Assembly: GCF_017873415.1 (NCBI RefSeq)
Contig: NZ_JAGGKD010000005.1
Location: 124,001 to 188,000, forward strand
Direction of reading: 5' to 3'
Length of the DNA: 64,000 bases
From: Methanolobus bombayensis
Lineage (GTDB): Archaea > Halobacteriota > Methanosarcinia > Methanosarcinales > Methanosarcinaceae
The notes beneath the pieces were generated by a model. That model had not been told where the DNA came from. It was given only the letters and a program-made list of their open reading frames with translations, and did not search any database. Every line of letters starts with the position of its first letter. Positions within the stretch are counted from its first letter, which is position 1. The position numbers were made by a program, and so were the translations under genes. This document shows positions 9,280-20,800 of this stretch, piece by piece.

Positions 9280-9984
9280 TTGATTAATAAAGTGAATATC
9301 CTGAAGAAAAATGATGCAAATGGTAATTTGAAAATCGTTATTGCAGCTGCTGCAGTTGTTATTGTGGCTGTTCTTACAGTTGTAGCAGCTTCCGGAATGG
9401 TGTACATTCCAGTCCTGACCGAGATTCTTGGTACAGATGAAGCTGTGGATCTGGGTATTGAAACTGACCCTCTGCTTTTTGACAATATTGTTAAAGAGCA
9501 GGGTATAACCCTGAAGGATCCTGTATCACAATATCAACTGACAAGCAATATTATCTATTCCGATACATCTCCCATGGATATAAGTCTTACAAGTTCTGAC
9601 CTGAGTTCATATTTACAGGCAACAAACAATGAAGGTCCTCTTAAGGACATACAGGTAAAACTTGGTGATAATAACCAGGCTGAGATGTCAGCTTATCTTG
9701 ACCTGAAAGAATATGGTTATGATTTCAAGGGTCCGGTATATGCAGAGGGTAGCATATTCAAAGCAAGTGACAATTCTATAAGTATTGATATCGACAGTGC
9801 TAAAGTCGGTCTTCTTCCGCTTCCAGAGGGAAGTACAGAACAGGGAGAGCAGGAACTTGAGAACCTGATAAATTCACATCTATCAAAGATGCCTGACCTC
9901 AAAATTGGTACTCTGGAAGTATCTGATGGGACCCTTAACTTTCAGGGGGATTTTCCAAGGACTGCAGATGTGGTAGATGAATAA
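9280..9984 (+). CDS. Membrane-anchored hypothetical protein
   Basis: This protein of about 234 residues has one N-terminal hydrophobic helix (Ala/Val-rich, about residues 20-42) followed by a 190-residue extracellular domain. The domain alternates beta-type strands and has a Lys-Ile-Gly-Thr-Leu repeat near the end, suggestive of a LEA14-like or AsmA-like beta structure, but I do not recognise it. An in-frame ATG at 9262 exists, yet GGAGATGG is placed eight bases before the TTG at 9280, so the TTG is preferred. Confidence 0.65.
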   Translation: MINKVNILKKNDANGNLKIVIAAAAVVIVAVLTVVAASGMVYIPVLTEILGTDEAVDLGIETDPLLFDNIVKEQGITLKDPVSQYQLTSNIIYSDTSPMDISLTSSDLSSYLQATNNEGPLKDIQVKLGDNNQAEMSAYLDLKEYGYDFKGPVYAEGSIFKASDNSISIDIDSAKVGLLPLPEGSTEQGEQELENLINSHLSKMPDLKIGTLEVSDGTLNFQGDFPRTADVVDE

Positions 9985-10147
9985 AGAAGTTTCCTTTTAT
10001 GCATTGCTCTCTTTTTTCTTTTTTAACCCAACAAAGCCTATTTATTGGTAATTAACTATACCAGAGGCATACTGTTAATTTGGATGATATCTGTAATATG
10101 TCAGTATATAGATATGTTAAGATATCAATTTCATGGAGATTCAATAA

Positions 10148-11482
10148 ATGGCAATTCATCCTATAGAATACCGTTACGGAACAGATGAGATGAAGTTCGT
10201 CTGGAGCGAGGCAAACCGCCTGGAAAAAATAATGAAAGCTGAGGCTGCTCTTGCTAGGGCTGAAGCAGACATCGGACTGATTCCTAAGGAAGCTGCAGAT
10301 ATCATAGAAAACAGCATAGGTTCTGTGGAACTTGAAAGGGTAAAAGAGATCGAGGACGAAATTCACCACGATATGATGGCTGTTGTGCTTGCTATCTCAG
10401 AAAAGTGTGAAGAGGACGCTGGAAAATGGGTTCACTTCGGTGCCACATCCAACGATATGCTTGATACTGCTACAGGTCTTCAGTTAAAGGAAGCTGTGAA
10501 TATACTGGAAAAGAAGATCCACAAACTTCTTGATGTACTTCTTATTCAGGCTGAGAATAATAAGAACCTCGTATGTGCCGGAAGAACACACGGTCAGATA
10601 GGTGTTCCAACAACATACGGACTTAGATTTGCCATATGGGCATCCGAGATTGGCAGACACATCGAACGTCTGGAACAGCTCAAACCACGTGTCACAGTTG
10701 GCCAGATGACCGGAGCAGTTGGAACTCAGGCTGCTTTTGGCAAGGATGGAATTGAGATTCAGAAAAAGGTCATGGAATATCTTGAGATCGGCTCAGTTGA
10801 CGTTTCAAACCAGATAATCCAGAGGGACCGCCATGCAGAATTTGTCATGTGGATGGCAAACACCGTAACAACCCTTGACAAGATCGCTATTGAGATCCGC
10901 TCTCTCCAGAGAAGTGAGATTGCTGAAGTTGAGGAGAGTTTCAGGAAAAAGCAGGTTGGTTCATCAACAATGCCACACAAGCGTAATCCTATCAAGTCCG
11001 AGCAGATATGTGGCCTTGCAAGAATTGTACGCTCCATGATAGAACCTGAACTCCAGAATAACACTCTCTGGGATGAAAGGGACCTTACAAACTCCTCATG
11101 TGAAAGGATTGTTTTCCCTGAAGCATGTGTGCTGACCGATCATATCATTAAACTTGCAATTGGTGTTATCGAGAACCTGAGGTTCTATCCAGAGAATATC
11201 CGCCGCAACCTTGACCTGCTCAGAGGTCTGAACATGGGAGAAGCAGTTATGATCGAACTTGCAATGCGCGGAGTCGGTCGTCAGGAAGCTCACGAGATCG
11301 TGCGTTCCAGTGCAATGGAAGCTCATGAAAGCGGAAAACATTTCAAGGATGTACTCCTGGCAAATCCGGAAGTTGCAAATTATCTCAGTGAAGAGGATGT
11401 CATCAATCTTGTCGATCCTGACAAGTACATCGGTACTGCTGTGGAACAGGTTGAAGCGGTTGTTGCAAAACTGAAAAAATAA
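10148..11482 (+). CDS. purB: Adenylosuccinate lyase
   Basis: This 444-residue cytoplasmic enzyme of the fumarase/aspartase superfamily cleaves SAICAR and adenylosuccinate in purine synthesis. The signature GSSTMPHKRNP at about 276-286 carries the catalytic serine loop, and AGRTHGQIGVPTTYG holds the general-acid histidine region. VHFGATSNDMLDT near 96-108 is the third conserved block. Length is normal. GGAG lies nine bases before the ATG. It is separated from neighbours and converges on a histidine kinase 16 bases away. Confidence 0.96.
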   Translation: MAIHPIEYRYGTDEMKFVWSEANRLEKIMKAEAALARAEADIGLIPKEAADIIENSIGSVELERVKEIEDEIHHDMMAVVLAISEKCEEDAGKWVHFGATSNDMLDTATGLQLKEAVNILEKKIHKLLDVLLIQAENNKNLVCAGRTHGQIGVPTTYGLRFAIWASEIGRHIERLEQLKPRVTVGQMTGAVGTQAAFGKDGIEIQKKVMEYLEIGSVDVSNQIIQRDRHAEFVMWMANTVTTLDKIAIEIRSLQRSEIAEVEESFRKKQVGSSTMPHKRNPIKSEQICGLARIVRSMIEPELQNNTLWDERDLTNSSCERIVFPEACVLTDHIIKLAIGVIENLRFYPENIRRNLDLLRGLNMGEAVMIELAMRGVGRQEAHEIVRSSAMEAHESGKHFKDVLLANPEVANYLSEEDVINLVDPDKYIGTAVEQVEAVVAKLKK

Positions 11483-11498
11483 TTTTTCTTTTTATTTT

Positions 11499-14198
11499 TT
11501 ATATCATTGTATCCCTTTCAGATACATTGATATTTTTCTTAATTTCGGATTCTATCAAGCCGATCTCTTTTTCAATAGTTTCCAGCATTTCCGGAATGTT
11601 CTCTACCTGATTCTCTACAGAATCTTCAAGTTCCTTTGCCATGCTGGCAAGAATATCGAAACCTATATTCAGTGAAACACCTTTCATTCTGTGGGCGTTC
11701 TCTTTTACTCCCTGTAGATCCTGCTCACTGTAGTTATTAATTGTTTCTTCCAGGCTTGATGTGACTGATCTCAATGCCATTGTACTCAATCTTTTGTAAG
11801 TCTCATCATCACCTGCAATGGTGCTCATAAGTCTTACTTTGTCAAAGTGCACAGATTCGGTTTCATTTTCAGTAGCAATACATTTGATACTATCTGCTTT
11901 TTCAGTTTCATCGATGTTTTTTCTGTAAAGCCACTTATTCAGAATGTCATGTATGATCTCTGAAACCACCGGCTTTGAAATATAGTCATCCATTCCAGAC
12001 TGAATACACATTTCTTTTTCGCCTTTAAATGCACTTGCTGTTAAAGCAATGATAGGAACATGTCCTCCTGTTTCTTTTTCAATTTCCCTGATCTTAACGG
12101 CAGAGTCATGGCCATTCATTTCAGGCATCTGTATGTCCATGAAGATCAGGTCTACTTCCTGTTCTCCTTTCTTCTTTCCATTCAGGAATAATTTAACAGC
12201 TTCTTTTCCGTTCTCCGCTTTAAGGATCTCAGCCTCAGGCAGGAATTCTGAAATTATAATGGAGGTAAGCTCCATATTTGTATCATTATCTTCAGCAACA
12301 AGTAAGGAACATTTTTTGTCTATGTTAAATGATCTTGTAATATTGTAACAGTACTCCTTTTGCTCCGCGTTACATTCTCCCATTTCCACAGGCAATTTTA
12401 CTTTGAAATAAAAAGAGCTTCCTTCCCCTAACTCACTTTCAAGTTCAAGTTTTGACCCCATCATTTCCAGAAGTCTGTTGGATATTGTAAGTCCAAGTCC
12501 TGTACCTCCGTATTTTCGTGTTATGGAACCGTCAGCCTGTGAGAATGATTCGAATATCCTGTTCCTGTTATCGTCTCCAATTCCGATTCCAGTATCGCTC
12601 ACAGAAAATATGAACTCCATTATATTATCAGTATCTGAAACAGGTTTTGCTTCAACCTTAAGTTCGATTTCACCTTCTTCTGTAAATTTGATGGCATTGC
12701 TAAGGAGATTGACGAGTACCTGACGTAACCTCAGATGATCAACAGTAACATGGCAGGGCAGGTCTTCAGGAATTGTAAGTTTAAGTTCCAGTTCCTTTTC
12801 CTGAGCACGATACTTTACAATGTCAGTAATCTTTCCCAGTAATTCTGAAATCTCTATCCTTTCAGGGTTCAGTTCGAGTTTGCCAGCTTCGATCTTTGAA
12901 AAATCAAGTACATCATTGATAATATCAAGCAATGAGTTCGCAGAGGTAGAAACCGTTTGCATGTAGTGTTTTTGTTTACGACTGAGTTCAGTCTGCATAA
13001 GAATGTCTGAAAAACCTATTATACCATTAAGAGGTGTGCGTATCTCGTGGCTCATGTTTGCAAGGAACTCGCTTTTCGCACGGTTTGCCATTTCTGCCTG
13101 TGTAGTCATGAATTGTGCTCTTGCAGTTGCTTCCTCAAGTTCACGGTTGGTCTGAAGCAAGATATCTTCTGCATTTTTGCTTTCTGTGATGTCCCTTAAT
13201 ATGATCATCTGACCTACAATATCATCGCCTTCACCATACATTGGAAGGAAATCTATCTTTAACCATATAGGAGTCCCATTATTGTCTCTCATTACTTCCA
13301 TACTGTTCTTTTTAGAAGCATTGTTTCTGACAGCATCGAGTTCCGGCCAGCATTCCATTAAATCAGCAATATACTTGCCAACGTCTCTGGTGGTTATTCC
13401 AAGGAACTTTGCAGCAGATCCATTACAATCTACAATTCTCTGCATCTGGTCAAGAACAATTACACCATCAGGGAGTTTGTCAAAAAGCTCACTGCGGGCC
13501 ATAGGTGCAATATCCAGAAGCTTGTAACGTGTCAGGCCAATATACATTATAATTCCGGAAAAAGGAAGAGAATAAGGTATTGGATCCAGACCAGAGGGAA
13601 ATAATCTTGCTATGAAGAGTAGCAGTACGATGAATGGTATTAAGATACCTGCCATAACAATGGTTATTTGTTTCCTGAGGGCAGGGATTACTTCAAGCCA
13701 CATTTTCAGCATGAGTAATATGCTGAACATTATGCAGAGGACGTTATAGAATTCCTGCACAGCATACCATATTCCCGGTTCAAAGGTAAGTGTCGGGAAA
13801 ATAGTGTTTGTATTCATTATCAGGTTCTGGTGATAAAATGAATGTCTTTCTGTGGTAAATACCAGGATCATTGTTATCAGCGGGATTGAAAAAATGGATA
13901 CTATTGTGGGTGCAGATAACCATTGTTTCTTACCTGTGTATTTTATTGCAAATGTAAGTAAGAAAGCGGGGATAAAAGGAATGCCAATATATTCAAGCTT
14001 ATAGAAAACCAATGCTGTATCAAAACTGGTAGATGATATTTCAAATGCATAAAAGAATGAATAGATTATCGTAGCAAACAACATTAATGAGAAACACGTT
14101 GTTCCACTTGCTTCCTTGTGTTTTCTTACATGGAATAATAATACACAGAGTATTATTACTAGTGCTATCAGTGGCAGCATAAAGTAATTCAGGTACAT
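11499..14198 (-). CDS. Membrane hybrid histidine kinase (7TM-PAS-HisKA-HATPase-REC-Hpt)
   Basis: This 899-residue protein chains a complete phosphorelay. Residues 1-225 hold about seven membrane helices of the His-kinase 7TM type. A PAS domain covers about 235-345. HisKA has the phosphorylated H384 in NMSHEIRTPLNG. HATPase_c spans about 490-600 with the N box at N501, DTGIGI and GGTGLGL. A receiver domain covers 632-755 with acceptor D688 in IFMDIQMPE. A C-terminal Hpt domain has H836 in AHRMKGVS. The ligand is unknown and no separate response regulator is nearby. It converges with purB. Confidence 0.93.
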   Translation of the reverse strand: MYLNYFMLPLIALVIILCVLLFHVRKHKEASGTTCFSLMLFATIIYSFFYAFEISSTSFDTALVFYKLEYIGIPFIPAFLLTFAIKYTGKKQWLSAPTIVSIFSIPLITMILVFTTERHSFYHQNLIMNTNTIFPTLTFEPGIWYAVQEFYNVLCIMFSILLMLKMWLEVIPALRKQITIVMAGILIPFIVLLLFIARLFPSGLDPIPYSLPFSGIIMYIGLTRYKLLDIAPMARSELFDKLPDGVIVLDQMQRIVDCNGSAAKFLGITTRDVGKYIADLMECWPELDAVRNNASKKNSMEVMRDNNGTPIWLKIDFLPMYGEGDDIVGQMIILRDITESKNAEDILLQTNRELEEATARAQFMTTQAEMANRAKSEFLANMSHEIRTPLNGIIGFSDILMQTELSRKQKHYMQTVSTSANSLLDIINDVLDFSKIEAGKLELNPERIEISELLGKITDIVKYRAQEKELELKLTIPEDLPCHVTVDHLRLRQVLVNLLSNAIKFTEEGEIELKVEAKPVSDTDNIMEFIFSVSDTGIGIGDDNRNRIFESFSQADGSITRKYGGTGLGLTISNRLLEMMGSKLELESELGEGSSFYFKVKLPVEMGECNAEQKEYCYNITRSFNIDKKCSLLVAEDNDTNMELTSIIISEFLPEAEILKAENGKEAVKLFLNGKKKGEQEVDLIFMDIQMPEMNGHDSAVKIREIEKETGGHVPIIALTASAFKGEKEMCIQSGMDDYISKPVVSEIIHDILNKWLYRKNIDETEKADSIKCIATENETESVHFDKVRLMSTIAGDDETYKRLSTMALRSVTSSLEETINNYSEQDLQGVKENAHRMKGVSLNIGFDILASMAKELEDSVENQVENIPEMLETIEKEIGLIESEIKKNINVSERDTMI

Positions 14199-14428
14199 AT
14201 TGACTTATCTATAAATTTGAATTATGCAGATCCCTTGTTTTAGCTAGATATCTGGTATTTTTTAGAAACTTGTTGTGTGATCACAACTATATACCAATTT
14301 AAATTATATAAATACATGTTATATTTACGTATGTGTTTTAGATGCGAGTTTGTCTGTTGATGTTGATTTTTTAACAAGCAGGCTTCTGCAAACACATACT
14401 ATTTTAAAAATAAAGTGATTAATGCATC

Positions 14429-17257
14429 TCATTCTAACATCTTCTTCAGGAATTGTCCTGTGTAGGAAATATTATTCTTTGACACATCTTCAGGTGTTCC
14501 CTGTGCGATAACCTCGCCACCTCTGTCCCCTCCTTCAGGCCCTAGATCGATTATCCAGTCCACAGTCTTGATCACATCCAGATTGTGCTCGATGACAATT
14601 ACCGTATTTCCTGCATCTACCAATCTCTGCAAGACTTCAAGGAGTTTTTTGACGTCATCGAAATGAAGTCCTGTTGTTGGTTCATCAAGTATGTAAACTG
14701 TTTTCCCGGTAGAACGCTTACTCAACTCTGTTGCAAGTTTCACTCTCTGGGCTTCTCCTCCTGATAATGTGGTAGATGACTGGCCAAGTTTGATATATCC
14801 AAGACCTACATCGTTGAGCGTCTGAAGTTTACGGCTGATCTTCGGTACATTCTCGAAGAACTCCAGCGCTTCCTCCACAGTCATGTCAAGGACTTCGGCA
14901 ATGTTCTTATCTTTATATGTGACTTCCAGGGTTTCTCTGTTGTAGCGTTTTCCATGACATACTTCACATGGAACGTAAACATCAGGCAGGAAATGCATTT
15001 CTATGGTTATTATTCCATCACCTGAACATGCTTCACAGCGACCGCCACGAACATTAAAACTGAATCTACCTGGTTTGTAACCTCTGGCACGTGCTAATTT
15101 TGTCTGTGCAAAGAGTTCCCTGATGGGCGTGAATAGATTAGTATAAGTTGCAGGGTTAGACCTAGGTGTACGTCCTATTGGTGACTGGTCTATGGTTATA
15201 ACCTTGTCAACATTTTCCAGTCCTTCAATGGAACTATATTTTCCAGGAATATCCCTTGCTTTGTTAAGTTGCTTTGCAAGCACCTTATTGAGTGTTTCAT
15301 TGATAAGCGTACTTTTTCCGGAACCAGATACGCCGGTTACGCCGACAAGGATTCCCAGTGGGAATTCCACATCAATATTTTTGAGATTGTTCTGGCCTGC
15401 ACCACACAGCGTAATTGTGCCAGTAGGTTCTCTTCGTGTTTCAGGTATTTCTATTCTGAACTTTCCACTCAGGTACTTTCCTGTGGTTGAAGCCTTGTTT
15501 TTCATGATCTGCTTTGGAGTACCCTCAGCAACTATTTCACCGCCATGAATACCTGCTCCTGGTCCCATATCCACTACATAGTCCGAGTTGCATATGGTCT
15601 CCTCGTCGTGTTCAACAACAAGAACCGTGTTTCCAATATCCCTGAGATGCTTAAGGGTTGTTATAAGCCTGAGATTGTCTCTCTGATGCAGGCCGATACT
15701 TGGTTCATCAAGAATATACAGCACACCCATAAGACTTGATCCTATTTGTGTTGCAAGCCTTATACGCTGGGCTTCACCACCAGAGAGTGTGGCTGCTGAC
15801 CTGCTCAATGTAAGATAATCAAGCCCTACGTCAACAAGGAATCCAAGTCTTGCTTTGATCTCTTTAAGTATCAGACGGGCAATGGTGTATTCCCTTTCAT
15901 TGAGCTTTGGTTCAACTTGTTTGAAGAATTCCAGTGATTCTTCCACGGACATCTCTGTTGTGTCTATGATGTTCCTGCCATCGATGGTGACTGAAAGTGT
16001 CACCGGCTTCAGTCTTTTACCATGACATGAAAGGCAGGGTTTGGTACTGATATACCTGCTCAATCTGTCTTTGCTGTTCTCTGATTCTGTGCCGTCGTAA
16101 ATTTTAGACAGATTGGCAATTACTCCCTTGAAGCGTCCTTTATGTTTCCACATACCACCGTTCCTTCCGACATGAACAAATGGAATAAGCTCCTCGCTTC
16201 CGTAGAATATAATATGCTGGATTTCGGGGTCTAATTCTTCAAAGGGTACGTCCATAGAGAATCCAAGATGATTGGAAAGTGACTGAAGTGATTGCATGTA
16301 GTAACCATCTTTCTTCTTGCCGTACCATGGTTCCACTGCTCCTTCATTCAGGGTGAGCTTTTTATCCGGAACAATGAGGTCAGGGTCGAACTCCATTGAA
16401 GTTCCAAGTCCGTGACACTCGGGACAGGCACCCTGTGGACTGTTGAATGAGAATGCTGCTGGCTCCATTTCCTCAAAGCCGATACCACAGGAAGTACATG
16501 CCAGTTTTTCACTGAATGTCAGTTCTTCTCCGTCAAGTACCTGAACTGTGATGGTCCCACCGCTTTTTTCAAGTGCTGTTTCCACGGAATCAGAAAGTCT
16601 TTCCTCGATTCCTTCTTTTATTACAAGTCTGTCAACAACGATGTCAATATTATGTTTGAAGTAACGCCCAAGTTCGATTTCTTCAGCTTCTTCGAGAAGG
16701 TGAATCTCACCATCCACGCGTACTCTTGTGAAACCTTCCGTGCGCAGGTCGATGAGGAGCTTTTTGTATTCTCCTTTTCTTTCTCTCACAAGTGGTGCCA
16801 GCACATGTATTTTTGTACCCTCACGCAGGTTCATAATACTGTCAACTATCTGGTCAACGCTCTGGGTTTCAATTATCCTGCCACAATCGGGACAGTGTCT
16901 TATGCCTATACGGGCAAAGAGCAGTCTCAGGTAGTCATAAATTTCAGTAACGGTCCCCACGGTAGAGCGGGGATTCTTGCTTGTGGTCTTCTGCTCTATG
17001 GAAATAGCAGGTGAGAGTCCTTCGATGTACTCTACATCCGGTTTTTCCATAAGGCCAAGGAACTGCCTTGCGTATGCTGAAAGTGATTCAACGTACCTGC
17101 GCTGTCCCTCTGCATAAATTGTATCAAAAGCAAGTGATGATTTTCCTGATCCGCTAAGTCCTGTGATGACTATAAGCTCATCACGTGGAAGGGTCAGGTC
17201 TATATTCTTAAGATTGTGCTCTTTGGCACCTTTTATCCTGATGCTGCTCAAAGACAT
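14429..17257 (-). CDS. uvrA: Excinuclease ABC subunit A
   Basis: This 942-residue ABC-type ATPase recognises DNA damage in bacterial-type nucleotide excision repair. Both Walker A motifs are intact ([14 protein letters not shown] near 32-45 and GVSGSGKST in the second half), each with an LSGGEAQR signature and DEP(S/T)xGLH Walker B. Zinc-finger cysteine pairs occur as CPDCG, CTSCG and CEACSGDG. Methanosarcinaceae are known to have taken up uvrABC from bacteria, but no uvrB or uvrC is in this window. A TATA-like TATACTTA lies about 25 bases before the ATG, giving a short leader. Confidence 0.97.
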   Translation of the reverse strand: MSLSSIRIKGAKEHNLKNIDLTLPRDELIVITGLSGSGKSSLAFDTIYAEGQRRYVESLSAYARQFLGLMEKPDVEYIEGLSPAISIEQKTTSKNPRSTVGTVTEIYDYLRLLFARIGIRHCPDCGRIIETQSVDQIVDSIMNLREGTKIHVLAPLVRERKGEYKKLLIDLRTEGFTRVRVDGEIHLLEEAEEIELGRYFKHNIDIVVDRLVIKEGIEERLSDSVETALEKSGGTITVQVLDGEELTFSEKLACTSCGIGFEEMEPAAFSFNSPQGACPECHGLGTSMEFDPDLIVPDKKLTLNEGAVEPWYGKKKDGYYMQSLQSLSNHLGFSMDVPFEELDPEIQHIIFYGSEELIPFVHVGRNGGMWKHKGRFKGVIANLSKIYDGTESENSKDRLSRYISTKPCLSCHGKRLKPVTLSVTIDGRNIIDTTEMSVEESLEFFKQVEPKLNEREYTIARLILKEIKARLGFLVDVGLDYLTLSRSAATLSGGEAQRIRLATQIGSSLMGVLYILDEPSIGLHQRDNLRLITTLKHLRDIGNTVLVVEHDEETICNSDYVVDMGPGAGIHGGEIVAEGTPKQIMKNKASTTGKYLSGKFRIEIPETRREPTGTITLCGAGQNNLKNIDVEFPLGILVGVTGVSGSGKSTLINETLNKVLAKQLNKARDIPGKYSSIEGLENVDKVITIDQSPIGRTPRSNPATYTNLFTPIRELFAQTKLARARGYKPGRFSFNVRGGRCEACSGDGIITIEMHFLPDVYVPCEVCHGKRYNRETLEVTYKDKNIAEVLDMTVEEALEFFENVPKISRKLQTLNDVGLGYIKLGQSSTTLSGGEAQRVKLATELSKRSTGKTVYILDEPTTGLHFDDVKKLLEVLQRLVDAGNTVIVIEHNLDVIKTVDWIIDLGPEGGDRGGEVIAQGTPEDVSKNNISYTGQFLKKMLE

Positions 17258-17311
17258 TGTCTACTCTGATGCCTGACTAATAAGTATAGTTTGCGGTGTG
17301 ACGAACAAATT

Positions 17312-17416
17312 TCAGATAAACACCTGCTTTTTACTCTTATCTCTGGAAGCAGCGCTCTTTTTCTGAATACTTCTGATGGTGGTTATCAGCTTTACTCTCC
17401 TCTCAAACTCTGTCAT
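17312..17416 (-). CDS. Possible very small basic protein
   Basis: A 34-residue open frame starts at ATG 17416 (MTEFERRVKLITTIRSI and onward) and is rich in Lys and Arg with no hydrophobic anchor. A TATA-like ATATATACC on the minus strand sits about 24 bases upstream of the ATG, the spacing expected of a leaderless archaeal transcript. The composition looks protein-like, but the frame is too short to be certain. It lies just upstream of uvrA in the same direction. Confidence 0.35.
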   Translation of the reverse strand: MTEFERRVKLITTIRSIQKKSAASRDKSKKQVFI

Positions 17417-17803
17417 GATTGCTAATTGTAGAATTTGGTATATATTGGAGATGTAAGCGGGGTGAAAGTATTCATTAGTGGATTTATGTGAGTCATTTCT
17501 TTTTTTCTATAAACAAAAGGCAAAATGACCATTGATGCCAGAGGAATAATTACAAGTGCTTGATCCAGGTTATTTTTAATTACCGCCACATTTTGCAATT
17601 GCTGATTTTGAATTACTTGAATCATTAAAACAGAATTCACTATTATTGTCTACATATCTTGGGGGCTGACAGTGTCCTAATTGCTTGAAAAATAAGCGTG
17701 TTCCATTGAAGCTCCTTTAGACTTCGTACTTCTAATAGATTTTCACTTGATTAAACGGTACTGATTCTACTTTAAAAAAAGAAGATAGTGTATCATATTT
17801 TGT
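17417..17803. other. Gene-poor AT-rich stretch
   Basis: About 390 bases between the small frame and the terminator of the surface-protein gene hold no convincing gene. A 72-codon minus-strand frame at 17422-17640 encodes one hydrophobic segment followed by basic residues, vaguely like the tail of a sorted surface protein. It lacks a signal peptide and ribosome binding site and could be a decayed remnant. Confidence 0.3.
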
Positions 17804-17830
17804 AAAAAAAGAATGGCCTTAGAGGCCATT
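17804..17830 (-). terminator. Intrinsic-type terminator of the large surface-protein gene
   Basis: On the minus strand AATGGCC pairs with GGCCATT around a five-base loop (17812-17830) and is followed after one base by seven T residues (17804-17810). It begins about 22 bases after the stop codon of the gene ending at 17853. Confidence 0.7.
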
Positions 17831-17852
17831 TGAACAATGTTTTCATTTTATT

Positions 17853-20800
17853 TTACAGTTTATCCCTTCCTCCTTTATTCTTCAGGAAAATAATTGCAGA
17901 TGCTGCTACTGCAATAATTGCCACGGTTCCGAAAATTGTTCGGCTACTATTACCGCCTGCTGAACGTTCTGTGTCCTCTGAATCGGACTCAGCATTTCCT
18001 TCATTTGCTTTTGCTTCATCGTTATTATCAATTACAATGCTATCTTCGGATCCACTATCCTCACTGACTATAGTTTCGTTTTCTGTAATCTCTTTTTCAT
18101 CCGAGCCGATTCCCAACAGCATTTTCTTAAGGTACCACGGCATGCCGTCATCTGTATTTGTACTTGGAGATACTTGCTCATAATCACACGTTATCGCGAA
18201 TGGGGAGAATCCTGAAAGATTTCTGACAATAAAGTATGAATATGTTCCATCGTTTCTTGTGAATTCCGGTGTATAAGCTTCCCATGCAGGGTTTGACCAG
18301 TGTCTGAGTCTGACAGAATTCCTGACAAGGACCTGTCCATTACGTTCGTTAAGAACTCTGAATTCGATGTTCCTGTCACTACCATTGTTAACAAGGGTTT
18401 CGTTGTTGAAGCTGATGTCAAAATACTGGTACACAGAATCTGCTGAAAATCCAGCGTCTGTTACGTTGATACTGGATCTGTTGAGGAATTCGATCTTTGT
18501 CAGGATACCGGTACTTTCGTTTGTGGTATTGAAGGATATTGCAATAATACTTCCGTGAATTCCATCATTATCTGTCCTTGAATCGTCAGTAGTGTTGAAA
18601 ACCACCTGTGACTCATTGCCTGAAGCTGTTACGTTTGCAGACTGGTTGATGATAAAAGCGATATCATCATTATCACTTGCCGATGATGAACTTGTGACAG
18701 TCCATTCCCATGAAGAGGTATCTGTTCTGCCAATACTCTGGTTGCTGACACTGACAGAGATATTGTAGATGCCCATATAGTAGTCATCCTGGTTGAAGTA
18801 CTGGCTGGTATTGATCTTACAGTATGAGCTATTTGTAGAATCATCTGTGCTGGCATCAGTCGTAACTCCTGTACCATTTAATGGAGCTCCGTCAATGAAC
18901 CATTCAAAGCTTGAAAGCAATGTGCTGTTAATACTGAAGTTCATCTCGTCCCCATAGAGTGATATCTGCTCCATGGTTGCAGGAGTTAGTGTATACTCAG
19001 GTTCCGGTGCGGCTCTTATGTTCATCAGCGAGGATGAGCTTCCGTTTATGTTTGTTACAGTAAGGTTCACTGTGAAATTACCGGAATCAAATGTGTGAAC
19101 CGGATTCTGGTCTGTTGATGTATTTCCGTCCCCGAAGTCCCAGAGCCAGCTTTCTACAAGTCCGGATGAGTTGTCAGTAAAGTTGACTGAAAGCGGCTGT
19201 GTTCCTCTTGTAACGTTGGCTGAGAAATCTGCTATAGGTAGGATTGCAACATTGATCAGATTGTCACCTGTACTGTTGACATTGCCTGCAACATCTGTGA
19301 AAGTACAGTTGAAATCTATTGAGCTTACAAGGGTTCCGGAATCACTGGCAGGAATAGAAATATTCCAGGAATAGTTACCTGAGCTTTCATTCATCTGGTG
19401 CTCCTGGCCATCCACCGTTATGTTTGCAGAGCTAATGCCGGCATTGTCAGTTACGTTCAACTCAATTGTTATATTGTCACCGGTGTTTGCATTGACAGGT
19501 TTCTGTATCCAGCTATAAGACGGAACTTCATTATCCAGCTTGAACACATTAGAAACTGAATGGATTATGTTACTTGCATTGTCAACAGCTCTGACATGCA
19601 GATACCAGTCGCCGCTAACAGAATCTTTTGTTAGTGTGTCACCACTGTTAAATGATGTCCATGAACTTACGGAATTCTCGTCGGCTGACTGGTTCCATGC
19701 AAATCCAAGTTCCTGAAGACCTGCCACCTCATCGCTTGAACTTACTGTGGTACTATGGCTGTTAGCATATGTGCTGCTGCCATTTGTACTAAAGCTGACA
19801 GACGGATTTTCAGAATCGATCTTTGTGACATTAAATGTTGTGACATTTGTGTTTCCTGCAGCGTCTTCCGCATACACAGTGTAGCTTCCATTGTTATTTA
19901 CAGTGAATGTGTACGGATCATCAATTGTAGTACCGGATAATCCAAAGTAAGCTGTATCCTGTACTCCGGCAGCCCACTTCACTGACTGCATAGCAGTAAG
20001 ATCAGTGATATTCACATCTATAGTCGCACTGCTGTTCTGCCACTCGGCCGGATTTCCTGAGATTTCGATTACCGGTTTTGTAGAATCTATTGTAAAAGTA
20101 ACATCTCTTGCTGAGGAGTTATCCATTGTGTCATTAGCATATACACGGAACATTGCGCTGTCAGTATTATCTGCAGGCAACGTAAAAGAAGCGCTATTCG
20201 TGCCGAGCATACTCCTGATCATTGACCAGGTACTATTGAAGAACCAGAGGTCATATGTGATATCATGGTTTTCCGGGTCGGTTGAAGATCCCCATCCTAC
20301 TGTAAGTGTCTCTCCGCCCTTTAGTATCTGGTTCTCTGTAGGTGTGGTGAATGCTCCGGGAGTTGAAGGTGCCTCATTTGCTGTCTTCAGAAGGAATTCC
20401 TCGTATGCTCCACCTTCAGCTGTGGCTTTTATTGATATTATGGTTATATCTTCTTCTGGATATGAAAAAGCTGTTGTGATGTTACCTTCAGCATCAGTGC
20501 TGCCTGAACTTGAATCAAATGTACCGTTGGTTGCTGAGAATGTGACCGGCCAATCTGATACTGTATTGCCACTAGCGTCTTTCACAGTTGCTGTTACATT
20601 AGATGTTGTGGTATAGTTAGTAGGATCAAGTGTGAGAATCACTTGTGTAGGTGCTTCATCGTAAGAATAAGTGTTTATGTCTATAGGATCGTATGTGTTA
20701 GTGAAATACCAGGAAAGAATATCGTGATTTTCCCAAGCACCACCGGTTGAAGCTGTAAAACCAACAAAGGCTTCATCATAACCTATTATATCTCGAAGTG

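Noticed and set aside
17422-17640. A 72-codon minus-strand frame with one hydrophobic segment and basic tail
   Set aside because: It has no signal peptide, no ribosome binding site, and its end overlaps the promoter of a small frame. It is more likely chance or a decayed remnant than a gene.
20005-20616. A 203-codon plus-strand frame inside the large surface-protein gene
   Set aside because: It is antisense to repetitive Ig-like domains, and the composition follows from their Thr/Asn-rich codons.
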